A DNA stretch of 42,835 nucleotides from Bacteroidaceae bacterium (GTDB lineage: Bacteria; Bacteroidota; Bacteroidia; Bacteroidales; Bacteroidaceae), in the NCBI GenBank assembly GCA_017961145.1, contig JAGCXU010000143.1, positions 1 through 42,835 on the forward strand, given 5' to 3'. Below, piece by piece: positions 15,967 to 26,115 of the stretch. Positions within the stretch are counted from its first letter, which is position 1. Every line of letters begins with the position of its first letter. Both the position numbers and the translations under genes were made by a program. Under the pieces are notes generated by a model, which worked only from the letters and a program-made list of their open reading frames with translations, was not told where the DNA came from and did not search any database.

Positions 15967-16074
15967 GTGGAGCATTCGCGCATGCTCTACAGCAAAAGCT
16001 CCCCACTAAGGTGCAGAAGAGGAATCTTCGACCTTGGTGAGGGATTCGTTTTATCATTTGGGAGCACTCTGCTC
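15967..16074 (+). other. Cluster of three hairpins after glnN; possible terminator or structured RNA
   Basis: Hairpin 1: 15967-15975 pairs with 15982-15990 (9 bp, one G-U). Hairpin 2: 16001-16003 with 16041-16043 and 16004-16012 with 16031-16039, with one bulged A and an inner stem 16016-16020 with 16025-16029; weak T-rich bases follow. Hairpin 3: 16062-16066 with 16070-16074. Hairpin 2 may end the glnN transcript; the others suggest a structured 3' region or small RNA. No known RNA family is recognised. Confidence 0.45.
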
Positions 16075-16116
16075 TAACCATATTCTTCATCAAGAATCAT
16101 TTTTTTTTAGAAAAAG

Positions 16117-16149
16117 TTTGCAAGCAATATGAAATAATTCGTATATTTG
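16117..16149 (+). promoter_or_regulatory. Promoter of the giant-protein operon
   Basis: TTTG (16117-16120), a 21-base spacer, then TATATTTG (16142-16149). Full -33/-7 pair, giving a leader of about 155 bases before the first small gene at 16311. Nothing convincing is encoded in that leader. Confidence 0.65.
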
Positions 16150-16310
16150 CAAAAGCAATAATATAAGACTGTTATTTCAAGGATACAATTATTTCTTTCG
16201 TTCTGATGCCGGCGAAGTCTCTGATTGCTTTATGCTTCATTGCAATCCCTCGCATGGGAAAGAGGCGCTGTTCTTTGCCATTCAGGACGGAATAGATTTA
16301 TAAGAACAGG

Positions 16311-16487
16311 ATGAGACGCAAGCATTATCAAACTCCCAGAACAAGAATTCTCGGACTTTCTTCGCATGTCACCATTATGACAAACAGTCTCGAAGAGGAT
16401 AAAACCATAATCTTCGATCCGGAAGATGGTACTGACGAAGCCTTGACGAAACAACACCTCACAAACATTTGGGACGCCGAGTGGTAA
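16311..16487 (+). CDS. 58-residue peptide heading the giant-protein operon
   Basis: Begins MRRKHYQTPRTRILGLSS and ends NIWDAEW. The N-terminal third is basic with the pattern Y-x-x-P-x-x-R; the rest is acidic (EEDKTIIFDPEDGTDEA), with tryptophans at the end. No signal peptide or cysteine is present. From memory, short peptides with a Tyr-Pro-basic start and a Trp-Asp end recur upstream of large exported proteins in Prevotella, but no function is established to my knowledge. It sits between the promoter at 16117-16149 and the 1655-residue gene, 43 bases before that gene's ATG. The minus-strand frame across the same bases is its shadow. Confidence 0.6.
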   Translation: MRRKHYQTPRTRILGLSSHVTIMTNSLEEDKTIIFDPEDGTDEALTKQHLTNIWDAEW

Positions 16488-16530
16488 GACTCGGCCCATC
16501 ATTTCACAACATGAATTATCGCTTCAGGAC

Positions 16531-19500
16531 ATGAATAAACGACTACAACTATTCCTATTAGCGCTGGCATGGGCTTTCTCAGCAGTATTCGCTCAAATGC
16601 CAGACTTCGACCTCTACTTCGCCAACAACGTAACTGACGTTCAGAACTTCGACGAAATCAAGTCGTCCAGCTCTGGTCTGAACTGGACAAAAGTGCAAAC
16701 GGCCGACGGCGACATGTCTGGCAACTATGCAGAAGTAAACGAAATCGTCAACATGCTCAGTTCGACTCGCAAGAAATTTCTTGCCGACCAACAACAGTTC
16801 TGGACGATGCGAGACCACACCCTGCTATGTTTCCGAATCGACGACCACGGCGACACTTCGAGTGCCTACGAGGTAACGCTCGACAATGGTTCAGGCAAAA
16901 AACTCATCCAGACCGTTAGCGACTATTTCTTTGCAAACCTGCCCCTGCAGGAAGACCCCTACGAGATAAAAGTCTATAAGGTAGGCGAGCCAGAGAAATT
17001 CTATAGATTCCGCTACTTCATCAAAGGCTGGAACGACGACAATCTATATATCTTCCAACTCGACCAGAAGCGACAGGCCGAAAACCTGCCATATACGTTG
17101 GAGTGCGTTACTGGCAGCATGAACGAGGAAGGCGATATGGAGCGCGACACAACTCGTTTGGAACTGCAGGCAAAATCCTTCCAAAGCTTCTACGTGCCTG
17201 AGGGTAAAGACCTGCTCGACGTGATTCTCGAAAATAAAGGCAACAAGTTGCGCATCAACAAAAAGAAGCTTCACCCAGGCATCGACCTGAATGACCGCTT
17301 CAGATACATGGAACTATCCACAGGATTCTACCTGGACAAGCACGAGAACCGCGAGTTCATGAACTTCAACTGGCTGGGAACAGGACTCTACGAGAAATAC
17401 GACACCCTCTACCTTAACTTATGGAACGACCATAGCCGCCAGCTGACAAGCGGCAAGTTCAACGTCGAAAGCGTCGACGAGAAAGGCTATCCCACAGGCA
17501 ACACAGCAGTAAAATACCTTGGTTACGACAAGAAAATCGGCTCTCATAAGATTCTTACCATGGGACAGCCGGCATACGTCGAGATAATCGTAAACGGCTA
17601 CCTGCCCGTCGTATACAAGTATGCAGGTCCAGCCGACCCTGAAACAGGTATCGTCAGCGAAGATCGATGTTCAGTCGACCTAACGTTGCGTTCTGGACAG
17701 GTGAATAAAAAAGGCTTGACTTTCAGCAGTCAGCACTTCCTCAACCTCAACGACGACAAGACCGTAGTAGTGCGTGGTGGCAAAGACCATGTGCTCTGCA
17801 GCATCGACGAGATTGACCTTGCCGCAAAGATTGAAGCAGATACGGTACACTATCAGGAAGACTGCGGCCAGAAGTATCCCAAGCTCCTGGATAACAAATC
17901 GATAGAACGCTATGCAAAGCTGCGTCTTGCTTTCTCACGGCCAAAGGGTGACACCACAGAAGACTGCACTCTCATGGCCACCAACCTTGAAGATAAAAGC
18001 GTTCGCGAAGCGACCCAAAAAGAGACGCTCGTCCTTAGCAGCAGCGTCTACAAGTCGTTCACTTATGATTATTTCTATGTTGATTTCAACCTGCTCGACG
18101 TCGTTCCGCTTAATAGCGTTTGCAAGCTGAATCTCACATCTGGCAGCATGTCCTTCTCCGAGTTCCCCTTCTTTCATAACTTTGTTTTTGACCGCGACAA
18201 AGGCAGAGAAGATACAGAGAAGGAGATTGACAACAAATACGTGACCGATAACGAGGACAACATCAACGACGCAAGTGGGAGCAGCGGCTTCGACATGAAG
18301 ATAGCTCCAGACTTCAAGTTCTCGTTCAAGCCCGTAACCGTGAAGACTTCCTTCGGCTACGACTTCCGAAAGAGCCTCTGGGACTTGAAGGTAAACATCA
18401 CCTATAATGGCGGCGAACGAGAACTACCTGATGAAGACAAACTGGCTCGCCAGGAACTCAAGGCTGCTGAGAATTATGAATACACCTCGCTGAAAGGCGA
18501 TGATGTCAAGGTGCGTCCTGTAGGCAGCGATAAAGGACTCAGTGGATGGATTTACGAGGATATCGACGACATCTTCGACTTCAGCTCAAAACGCATCGGC
18601 GAGGGATGGTTCGGCGGAGCCACGTTCAACTTCAAAATGCCCACCACTGACCTGTCGCGCTTCCAGATTGCTAAAGCCTCAGGACAGATTGGCTACGGCG
18701 TCGGCATCTTCTGGGACAACGTAGCACGCGATGCCCGATTCGAAAAACTTGCCAACGTTCTTAGCGACTTCAAGAACTTCGTCTCGCTCACGGCATTCGC
18801 CCAAGCCTCGCTTCAGATGGACTTCGGCATCAAGTCTTATATAGATAACGTGAAAGAATCCATGTCTGGTACCAACATGGGCTACTTCGCTCATTTCAGC
18901 GGCAAAGTATCAGCTGGGGCATCACTTGACCTCTTCACCCCCAAGGAAATTAAGGTTTTTGGACATAAATTAAGCCTCTCTTCATGGTTCAACTTCCATG
19001 CTGGTTTGCGCTTTGGTGCTAAATTAGGTATACAGTTTGGTGTAGAAGGACCGTTTGCCAACTACGCTCCTGGCGTGGGATTCCGCTCCATTCTGCTCGT
19101 TGTAGGTCAAGCCCATGCCCATCTGAAGACACCACTCTTCCGTTGGTCTGGTAGCGGACAGGTTCACTTCGGCTTTGAGGATCTGAAGCCAGACGAAGCC
19201 TACAACCCATTCCATCGAGACTTCCCCTATTGGATTGAGAAGAGCGACGTCAAGCAAATGGCAATAGCATATCGTCCGTTGAAAGCTCCTGAAAGCAGCG
19301 AGGAAATAGGCGAGGCGCTGGTGACAGATGTCGCCTTGGATGCCAACCCACACTATCTTGACGGCGATCACGTGGTCTACAACGACTTGCGCTCAGCTTC
19401 TGACTACAACGACGACCGTGTGGCATTGCTCAACACCAGCGACAGCACGACAGAAACTCTCTCCACAGAAGGACTGACTGCTAGCAACCACATGCGCTCA

Positions 19501-21498
19501 AAGCGTGGCGAGCACGAAATTGTGGTCTTCGAGCAGTTCGCCAATCCTGTTGCCGATGGAGATGTCGACAACGACCATCTGCTCATAAGCAGCAACCAAT
19601 TGCAGATGCATAGCGTCATCAAGTCCTCCGTACGCAATGGCAATAGCGAATGGCAACATTACGACGTGACCAGCGATGATGGTCTGGCAGACCTGAAGCC
19701 TATAGTCACCATCCAAGAGGACGGCAAGGCTGCTTGCGTCTATCAGCATGGCCGCTTCATTGCTGCTGACGAGACGGTATCGATGGATTCTGTCACCAAC
19801 CAAGCTTTTGAAGGTCAACTCATGCTGCGCACGTATGAAAACGGTCAATGGAGTGCTCCAACACCACTCTACTTCGATATAGACCGTGAGCATTTCATCA
19901 CGCATTACGACCTGCTTATGCGAGACGATACCGTACTCGTAGCTGCTAACCTGATCTCTGAAGACATGGAGAATTTCGTCACGCGCTATGCCTCAAAGCA
20001 CATCAGCTCGTCGCAAGTCAACTATGTTGATGACAATATCCAAGCGAAGCACTTCATGATGCATCGTGTGGGCAGAAATGCCGTCATCGCCATGCTTTAC
20101 GAGAAGAGCGACTCCATCCGAGAGATATACGTAAAGACGCTTGACATGAACGGAAATGGAGACGGACGGCAAGGCTGTGACCTTGGCGTAGGTGTTCGAA
20201 TGCCGGGCAAGATGAAAATCGTCTGTGATCGCGATGCAGAAAGCCTAAGTGACTTCGCCCTATTATGGACAGAACAAGGGAGCGTATATCGTGGCGAGGA
20301 TGGCAGCAAACGCAGTTTCTCGGACATACGCACCATGCTTAATGCCTCGCGCATTCACCTTGGAAGCACTCTCCAACTCTCTGACCCCATTACGCTTGGC
20401 TGCGAGCGCGATAGCCTTGTCATGACGGACTTCGACGGATTCTTGGACGACAGTCACATCAGCGTGGTCTATACGCTTGCTGACATCAAAACCGCCTCTG
20501 GCGTCATCATGACAAACAGCAAGGACTTCTGCAACAACTTCGAGTCGGAAGTGTCTTATGCTAAGACTGCCCTTTTAGGAAGCAGTTCCCTGCCCATCAA
20601 TGTAAGGATTCGCAATACTGGAACGTCGGCCATTCAAGCTGTCAACGTAACAGTCAATGGCGAGCTTTTCAACATAGAGGATGCCTATGTGGCTCCACAG
20701 AAAACGCGCGACTTCGTTGTTCTGTATCCGATTGACGAGAACTTCAACGGTTACATCTCCAGTTCTGTTGACGTTGAATTCAACAACATCTTTAGGGCTC
20801 AGCATCATCCACGCTTCAAATCGAAGAACAACACTCGTCAGAAGCTCCAGATGAATCGGACACGCATCACCCTGTCCGATATCGAATGTAATGTTGTAAG
20901 CCGTAGCATCGAGAATGGTGTGAACAAGTTCGTTGTCGAACTGATTGACCATGGCAGTTCCCTTGAAGATATGGGTGTGCTTGTTGGCATCTATCCTCAT
21001 CCCTCTGTAGCCATGCCTATAAACGAAGAAGCCGAAGTCACGGTCAAGGGCAACGAGTTTGTGAAGATGGGTAATGTACGCAAGGCTTATGTCACGTTGA
21101 GTATCAGCAACATTACTGAGCCAATAGAGGCATACATCAACTGCCACGTCTTCGACACCAACTATGAGGAAGGCAGCCTGGCTCTCTCGCATATCCACAA
21201 CCTGCATGGCGAGGCAAATCCCACTTACGTTTACCTCTTCCCTGATAAAGACCCGACGAAGATTGTGCGTCCTCGAATCGATGAAGCATTCAATAGTCAT
21301 CGCATAAAAATCAGTGAGCAGGAGAAGGGTGTCACCCTTAACGGTCTAAAGGCTAATGAGACGGTTCGCATCTTCAGTGCCGATGGCATACCCGTTTTCT
21401 CGAAGAAGGCCACATCTACCACTCTCTTTGTGCCTTTGAGGCAGCACGCAGTTTATCTGCTCAGTGCCGACAACGAAGTGTTTAAGTTCAGTTTTTGA
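16531..21498 (+). CDS. 1655-residue exported protein with type-IX-style tail, family unknown
   Basis: A signal peptide (MNKRLQLFLLALAWAFSAVF, cut before Q22) opens the protein. Residues about 25-560 are acidic beta-rich sequence with no motif I recognise. An Asp/Asn-rich linker lies near 560-590. Residues about 600-890 are rich in glycine and aromatic strands (FGYDFRKSLWDLKV, GASLDLFTPKEIKVFGHKLS). The 920-1330 part reads like a record of values (ALLNTSDSTTETLS, YENGQWSAPTPLYFD), perhaps a propeller. VRIRNTGTSAIQAVNVTVNG near 1357 looks like a CARDB-type adhesion domain. The last 60 residues (ETVRIFSADGIPVFSKKA, ending VFKFSF) resemble a type A sorting tail. Surface or secreted location is likely; role unknown. 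The next gene starts 18 bases later. Confidence 0.8.
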   Translation: MNKRLQLFLLALAWAFSAVFAQMPDFDLYFANNVTDVQNFDEIKSSSSGLNWTKVQTADGDMSGNYAEVNEIVNMLSSTRKKFLADQQQFWTMRDHTLLCFRIDDHGDTSSAYEVTLDNGSGKKLIQTVSDYFFANLPLQEDPYEIKVYKVGEPEKFYRFRYFIKGWNDDNLYIFQLDQKRQAENLPYTLECVTGSMNEEGDMERDTTRLELQAKSFQSFYVPEGKDLLDVILENKGNKLRINKKKLHPGIDLNDRFRYMELSTGFYLDKHENREFMNFNWLGTGLYEKYDTLYLNLWNDHSRQLTSGKFNVESVDEKGYPTGNTAVKYLGYDKKIGSHKILTMGQPAYVEIIVNGYLPVVYKYAGPADPETGIVSEDRCSVDLTLRSGQVNKKGLTFSSQHFLNLNDDKTVVVRGGKDHVLCSIDEIDLAAKIEADTVHYQEDCGQKYPKLLDNKSIERYAKLRLAFSRPKGDTTEDCTLMATNLEDKSVREATQKETLVLSSSVYKSFTYDYFYVDFNLLDVVPLNSVCKLNLTSGSMSFSEFPFFHNFVFDRDKGREDTEKEIDNKYVTDNEDNINDASGSSGFDMKIAPDFKFSFKPVTVKTSFGYDFRKSLWDLKVNITYNGGERELPDEDKLARQELKAAENYEYTSLKGDDVKVRPVGSDKGLSGWIYEDIDDIFDFSSKRIGEGWFGGATFNFKMPTTDLSRFQIAKASGQIGYGVGIFWDNVARDARFEKLANVLSDFKNFVSLTAFAQASLQMDFGIKSYIDNVKESMSGTNMGYFAHFSGKVSAGASLDLFTPKEIKVFGHKLSLSSWFNFHAGLRFGAKLGIQFGVEGPFANYAPGVGFRSILLVVGQAHAHLKTPLFRWSGSGQVHFGFEDLKPDEAYNPFHRDFPYWIEKSDVKQMAIAYRPLKAPESSEEIGEALVTDVALDANPHYLDGDHVVYNDLRSASDYNDDRVALLNTSDSTTETLSTEGLTASNHMRSKRGEHEIVVFEQFANPVADGDVDNDHLLISSNQLQMHSVIKSSVRNGNSEWQHYDVTSDDGLADLKPIVTIQEDGKAACVYQHGRFIAADETVSMDSVTNQAFEGQLMLRTYENGQWSAPTPLYFDIDREHFITHYDLLMRDDTVLVAANLISEDMENFVTRYASKHISSSQVNYVDDNIQAKHFMMHRVGRNAVIAMLYEKSDSIREIYVKTLDMNGNGDGRQGCDLGVGVRMPGKMKIVCDRDAESLSDFALLWTEQGSVYRGEDGSKRSFSDIRTMLNASRIHLGSTLQLSDPITLGCERDSLVMTDFDGFLDDSHISVVYTLADIKTASGVIMTNSKDFCNNFESEVSYAKTALLGSSSLPINVRIRNTGTSAIQAVNVTVNGELFNIEDAYVAPQKTRDFVVLYPIDENFNGYISSSVDVEFNNIFRAQHHPRFKSKNNTRQKLQMNRTRITLSDIECNVVSRSIENGVNKFVVELIDHGSSLEDMGVLVGIYPHPSVAMPINEEAEVTVKGNEFVKMGNVRKAYVTLSISNITEPIEAYINCHVFDTNYEEGSLALSHIHNLHGEANPTYVYLFPDKDPTKIVRPRIDEAFNSHRIKISEQEKGVTLNGLKANETVRIFSADGIPVFSKKATSTTLFVPLRQHAVYLLSADNEVFKFSF

Positions 21499-21516
21499 GT
21501 AAAGAGTTATTGAGTC

Positions 21517-24500
21517 ATGAATAACATCCGAAAATATCTAATGTGTCTTGTGGGGCTTCTTGCCTCATCGAGCATCTTTGCCGACGATGCTACACCAGCA
21601 GAGTTTGCCAACTATCCTACGTGGTACGACTATCGCGACCAGTCTTTCAGCATTGAGGGGAAGGGGTCGTTCTCGAATCCGATTGTCATCAACACAGCGG
21701 AACAGCTCGCACAACTCGCCTATCTCTATAACACTACAGACCCTCGCGAGAATGTGAATAGCGGATGGGAGGAGAAGGTAGTCATCCTGGGGAGCGACAT
21801 CAACCTGGAGAAGACTGTGAACGGGAAACGCGTGCAATGGATTCCCATCGGATATGGTAATGTGAGATTCGCAGGTGCCGTCTTGGGAATTGACCCTCGA
21901 GACGAGCAGTTCGGCACTCCGCAGCGACACAAAGTGTCGGGCATGTATATCAGCCTCTCCGCCGACGATTTGGCAAGCAGTGGAACCAGCAGTAGCAAAA
22001 CATTCGGACTATTCAGCGCCACGAATGGGTATATAGGCTATCTCGACATCGTCGATGCAGACATATCGGTCGATTACTCATCTAAAGAAGGCAGCTGTCA
22101 GGTAGGTATCCTGTGTGGACGCGACAATGCGGGGCAGGAAGCCACCCAGACTATTCCCGTGGATAATGCTTCGAGCAAGACCTTCAAGGTCGCTTACGAG
22201 AGTATCTCCACAAGTGGTAAGATAAAGGTTATCGGAAACAGAGGTGAAAACAACCATTTCAGTGTGGGAGGCATTGCCGGGCATGTCCAACATCACGGCA
22301 TTATACACTCCTCGGCGTCGGTCATCATCAATGCAACGGATTGCAAATATGTGGGCGGCATTTGCGCTAATGCAGGCGAAGGAGGCGGTCGGGAATACTT
22401 CGTTCCTACCACCATTCTCGACTGCACCGCTTCTGTCACCATCAACAGCAATTACACGAAGGGGGACTACAGTTATGTTGGAGGCATTTGCTCTTGGCTG
22501 GAAAAGGCAAGAGATAGTGGGGACATACCCACCAACAGCATCGTGTCGAGCTCGTCGATGGGTTCCATCACGACTGCCGGCTCAACCTATGTGGGAGGCA
22601 TTTGCGGCTATGTCCAGGACAACTGCCATTTGAGGGGTTGCGCCAGCACGGCCACCCTGATTGGGGGCGAACACCTCGGCGGCATCGTGGGATACAAGCA
22701 GGATAACTCCTACGACATTGAAAACCTTATCGCCATCGACTGCTGCGCTTTCAGCGGGCATATCGACGGCAGTCAGAGCCAATATGCGGGTGGCATTTGC
22801 GGCTACAATGCGGAGGGTACGGACTTGCAGATAAACTCTTGTCTCTTTGCCGGAACGATGATGACGGAGGGCGCCGCACATGTTGCCGCTACCGTTGCCT
22901 TCACCCCAAAGCCCGAGGAGAATGTTGGCGGATGCTACTATGATGCCTCGCTTTTCAACGGACATCCTGTTGGCGATGAAGTCAGACATGCCAGCGTCAG
23001 GGGAGTGACTACGGCAGATTTAACATCTGGCAAATCTGCTACCACTTCGATGCTCAACGACGATGATACTGCGGAGAATGCCTTTGTGCTGAAGGCTGGA
23101 TACTACCCCATGCTCGTCAGCAACACTCCTAATACTGTCTATTACAATGGCTCTACGCTGCCAGTTCCTCTTTCTGCAACTGCTGAACCGCAGCCTTCCA
23201 CTCTGTTCCTCTCCGGTGCTTGGCTTTGCTCTGTTCCTGTCATCATTCCTCAAGGCGATACGGCTTACGACCTTGTGACGCAAGTGACTGCATCGAGCAA
23301 GAATGCGACTTGGGAGGAGCAAGACCGTACTGTCAAGGTTAGCAGCAAGGTTGCTTACGAGAATCTGCCTTGCATCACGATTAGCAACGATACGGCCTAT
23401 GCCGCTTCCAATGGCACCTTCATGGCGACGCTGAGTGTGAAGCCTGATCGTCCCCAATCTATTTGGGATCGTCCATTGCCTATCAGCGGAACCAAGCAGC
23501 TGCAGTTCATATCTAATGTGGATCAGGTGTGGGATGGCACTATCGGAACAAGTTTTGCTGCAGGTTCAGGTCTCAAGGAAGACCCCTACATCATCAAGAA
23601 CGGAGCACAGCTAGCCTATGCCGTTTTGCACAATACGGAGGGGAAGTGGTACAAGCAGATTTGCGACATCACTTTGAATAAGGATTTGCTCAACGACGAA
23701 GGAACGCTGGATATCTTCGACCACAACCCCATATACTGGTTCGACAATCCCTACGCAAGCGATAGTCCTTGGGGGGACAGCAACAATATCCTGTGGAAAG
23801 CTCAATACGATGGCGACGGACATTTCATTAAGGGCGCTCGCATCTACAGAAGCGGGCTTGGGCTTTTCGGAAATGTGGCAGAATCAGGTGCCATCACCAA
23901 TCTTGGCATAGTCGATTCTTCTGCTCCCATGCGCTCCGGCCTTTTTGCAGGATACGTGGATGGCTCCATCACCAATTGCATTGCTCAGGGCGCGATAGGT
24001 TCCTTGCATCAGCCCGATACTGACTACTACAAGAACTATTCTGGCGGCTTTGCTTCCATTGTGGGAAAGACGAATCCGAATGCAGTCATCGAGGATTGCA
24101 TCAGTTCTGCCTTCACTCCGTTCTTCTTCGACGACGTGACGCCCTTCGTCAGCATCTCTTCTGAGAATCGTGGCAAGGTGAGGAATTGCCTGGCCGTAGT
24201 GCCTATGATTTATGCCAACGAGAACCTCCAGCCTGCCGGAATCACGGCTTCTGGAAAGAGCTACATCGAGAGTTGCTACTGGTTGAAGGGCTACGAGGAG
24301 GTGAACTCTGGCTATACGCTCGAGGAGATTTGCTCTGCTCTCAGGAGTCGCAACCGCTGGAAGATATTCAACGGCTATCTGCCTACATTGAAGTCATTCG
24401 CAGAAACCGATATGGCAAAACTACTCATGGTGCCTTTCCGCACTGATGAAGACTACAGTTACAACCCCTCCTATGGTTCTGACAATTATCTCATGGGATT

Positions 24501-26103
24501 TGGCAAACAGTTGCTTTTCGAACCTGGCTCTGCGACTTGGACTTCTACAGACGAAAACAACCGTTATCTGGAAGCCGATGCCGACATGGGAGTCATCGTG
24601 CCTGTCAGCGCCAGCTTCGTTCCCAGCGACATTTCCCCCACTCCTGAGCTCGCGAGAATAAGGAGAATTTCAGGCCTGTATTTCATCAACGGTGTCTTGG
24701 GCAAGTTCCACCATCTCATTCCTGTTCGCACCAGAAGGGGCATTGTCAATGCCGGCTTCACCTTCGTCGATCCCAACGCTCGTCAGGCTTGTCTGGATGC
24801 TTTCGACAGAAACAACGATGGTGTTCTCACGCTTGCCGAACTGAAGGCAGTCACCAACGAACAGACGCTCGACGCCTTCCAGACCTCTACTGCAAAGCAG
24901 ATAGTTCAGTTCCCTGAGTTCCGCTTCTTCAAGGCTGTCACTGAACTCTCCTCCCAACTCAACGGCTTGTCCAACCTGACGAAGATTTCACTTCCCTATG
25001 CTCTGGAGCAGCTGGGGAGCGATGCCTTCCTTGGATGCACGAGCCTCACGGATGTCACCATTCCTGCGAAAGTGGACGAGGTGAAGCCCCATCCCTTCTA
25101 CGGCTCTTCTGTGGAGAACGTTCATATCGATCCTTTCAACGAGAACTATGTGTCGCGCGACGGCATTCTCTTCGACGCCAACGATGTGCTCATCGCCTAT
25201 CCTAACGGACGCACAGGCGAGGAAGCTGTCCTGACCGGCACAATCAGCGAGTTTGCCAAGGGAGCCGTCTATAAAATCGACGACCTGAAGCGCATCTACT
25301 TCGAGACGGAAGACTACGAAACGGTGCCCTATCTGAACTACGACGGCATTGTCTCCACAGACGGAGAGCTCCTCGATGTCTATGTCAGCGACGCCACCTA
25401 TGGCAGCGTTCTGATGGAGGGCTACTACAACGACGGCTCGTGGGACGAGTATATCGACGCTGGCAAACTGCACTGCTACTACCCCCTGAAGATAGGCTCC
25501 GCCAAGGTCTCCACCATGTATATCGGCTTCGACACAGAGCTGCCTGCGGGCCTTACGCCCTACATCGTCAGGAAAGCCAACGACAACACCGCTTCTGGCG
25601 AGGAAGGCGACGAGCAGAATACGGCCTACCTGCGCAAGATGAGCCGCAAGGTGCCCAACCGCTCGCCTGTCGTCATCTTTGCAGAGGAGCCTGGCACCTA
25701 TCGCCTGGAGCCTATTGCCGAGGAACTGGAGCCATGGAAGATGTACGAGAACCTGCTCAACGGCGTGGGACGCGACGGCATGCGCGTCAATCAAGGCGAC
25801 TCAGACCGTGGCAGCATCCTCACGCTGGGACGCAACAGTAGCGGCAATCTCGGCTTCTTCTACTACAAGGGAGAACGCATCGCACCCTATCGCGCTTACC
25901 TGACGCACAACGAGGTGGATAGCGGAGCAAAATATTACATCATGTACGACAACGACGACGACGAGACAGGCATCGGCTGCGTTCAACTCTTGAGCCAGGA
26001 GAACGAAGGGAAATGGTACTCGCTCGACGGTCGTCTGCTGCCAGGCAGACCTGCTGCGAAAGGCATCTACATCGTGGGCGGCAAGAAAGTTCTGGTCAAG
26101 TAA
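21517..26103 (+). CDS. 1528-residue surface protein with GLUG, EF-hand-like and BspA-type repeats
   Basis: Signal peptide about residues 1-22 (MNNIRKYLMCLVGLLASSSI). Two modules open with the GLUG-protein signature, GSFSNPIVINTAEQLAQLAY near 48 and GLKEDPYIIKNGAQLAYAV near 685. GLUG-like glycine turns follow: VGGIAGHV, VGGICANA, VGGICSWL, VGGICGYV, LGGIVGYK, AGGICGYN (about residues 250-430). DRNNDGVLTLAEL near 1096 is a good EF-hand or dockerin-like calcium loop. LGSDAFLGCTSLTDVTIPA near 1165 is a BspA-type leucine-rich repeat. The end (WYSLDGRLLPGRPAAKGIYI, then VGGKKVLVK) is the short C-terminal tail common in Prevotella exported proteins. Adhesin-like; ligand unknown. Probably in one operon with its neighbours. 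Confidence 0.85.
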   Translation: MNNIRKYLMCLVGLLASSSIFADDATPAEFANYPTWYDYRDQSFSIEGKGSFSNPIVINTAEQLAQLAYLYNTTDPRENVNSGWEEKVVILGSDINLEKTVNGKRVQWIPIGYGNVRFAGAVLGIDPRDEQFGTPQRHKVSGMYISLSADDLASSGTSSSKTFGLFSATNGYIGYLDIVDADISVDYSSKEGSCQVGILCGRDNAGQEATQTIPVDNASSKTFKVAYESISTSGKIKVIGNRGENNHFSVGGIAGHVQHHGIIHSSASVIINATDCKYVGGICANAGEGGGREYFVPTTILDCTASVTINSNYTKGDYSYVGGICSWLEKARDSGDIPTNSIVSSSSMGSITTAGSTYVGGICGYVQDNCHLRGCASTATLIGGEHLGGIVGYKQDNSYDIENLIAIDCCAFSGHIDGSQSQYAGGICGYNAEGTDLQINSCLFAGTMMTEGAAHVAATVAFTPKPEENVGGCYYDASLFNGHPVGDEVRHASVRGVTTADLTSGKSATTSMLNDDDTAENAFVLKAGYYPMLVSNTPNTVYYNGSTLPVPLSATAEPQPSTLFLSGAWLCSVPVIIPQGDTAYDLVTQVTASSKNATWEEQDRTVKVSSKVAYENLPCITISNDTAYAASNGTFMATLSVKPDRPQSIWDRPLPISGTKQLQFISNVDQVWDGTIGTSFAAGSGLKEDPYIIKNGAQLAYAVLHNTEGKWYKQICDITLNKDLLNDEGTLDIFDHNPIYWFDNPYASDSPWGDSNNILWKAQYDGDGHFIKGARIYRSGLGLFGNVAESGAITNLGIVDSSAPMRSGLFAGYVDGSITNCIAQGAIGSLHQPDTDYYKNYSGGFASIVGKTNPNAVIEDCISSAFTPFFFDDVTPFVSISSENRGKVRNCLAVVPMIYANENLQPAGITASGKSYIESCYWLKGYEEVNSGYTLEEICSALRSRNRWKIFNGYLPTLKSFAETDMAKLLMVPFRTDEDYSYNPSYGSDNYLMGFGKQLLFEPGSATWTSTDENNRYLEADADMGVIVPVSASFVPSDISPTPELARIRRISGLYFINGVLGKFHHLIPVRTRRGIVNAGFTFVDPNARQACLDAFDRNNDGVLTLAELKAVTNEQTLDAFQTSTAKQIVQFPEFRFFKAVTELSSQLNGLSNLTKISLPYALEQLGSDAFLGCTSLTDVTIPAKVDEVKPHPFYGSSVENVHIDPFNENYVSRDGILFDANDVLIAYPNGRTGEEAVLTGTISEFAKGAVYKIDDLKRIYFETEDYETVPYLNYDGIVSTDGELLDVYVSDATYGSVLMEGYYNDGSWDEYIDAGKLHCYYPLKIGSAKVSTMYIGFDTELPAGLTPYIVRKANDNTASGEEGDEQNTAYLRKMSRKVPNRSPVVIFAEEPGTYRLEPIAEELEPWKMYENLLNGVGRDGMRVNQGDSDRGSILTLGRNSSGNLGFFYYKGERIAPYRAYLTHNEVDSGAKYYIMYDNDDDETGIGCVQLLSQENEGKWYSLDGRLLPGRPAAKGIYIVGGKKVLVK

Positions 26104-26115
26104 GCAGAAGGCAAA

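Noticed and set aside
16206..16295. 29-codon plus frame beginning MPAKSLIALC in the leader
   Set aside because: Too short, poor codon pattern and no supporting context.
16230..16502. 90-codon minus-strand frame over the operon leader
   Set aside because: The plus-strand 58-codon frame has better codon use and context; the minus frame has no promoter.
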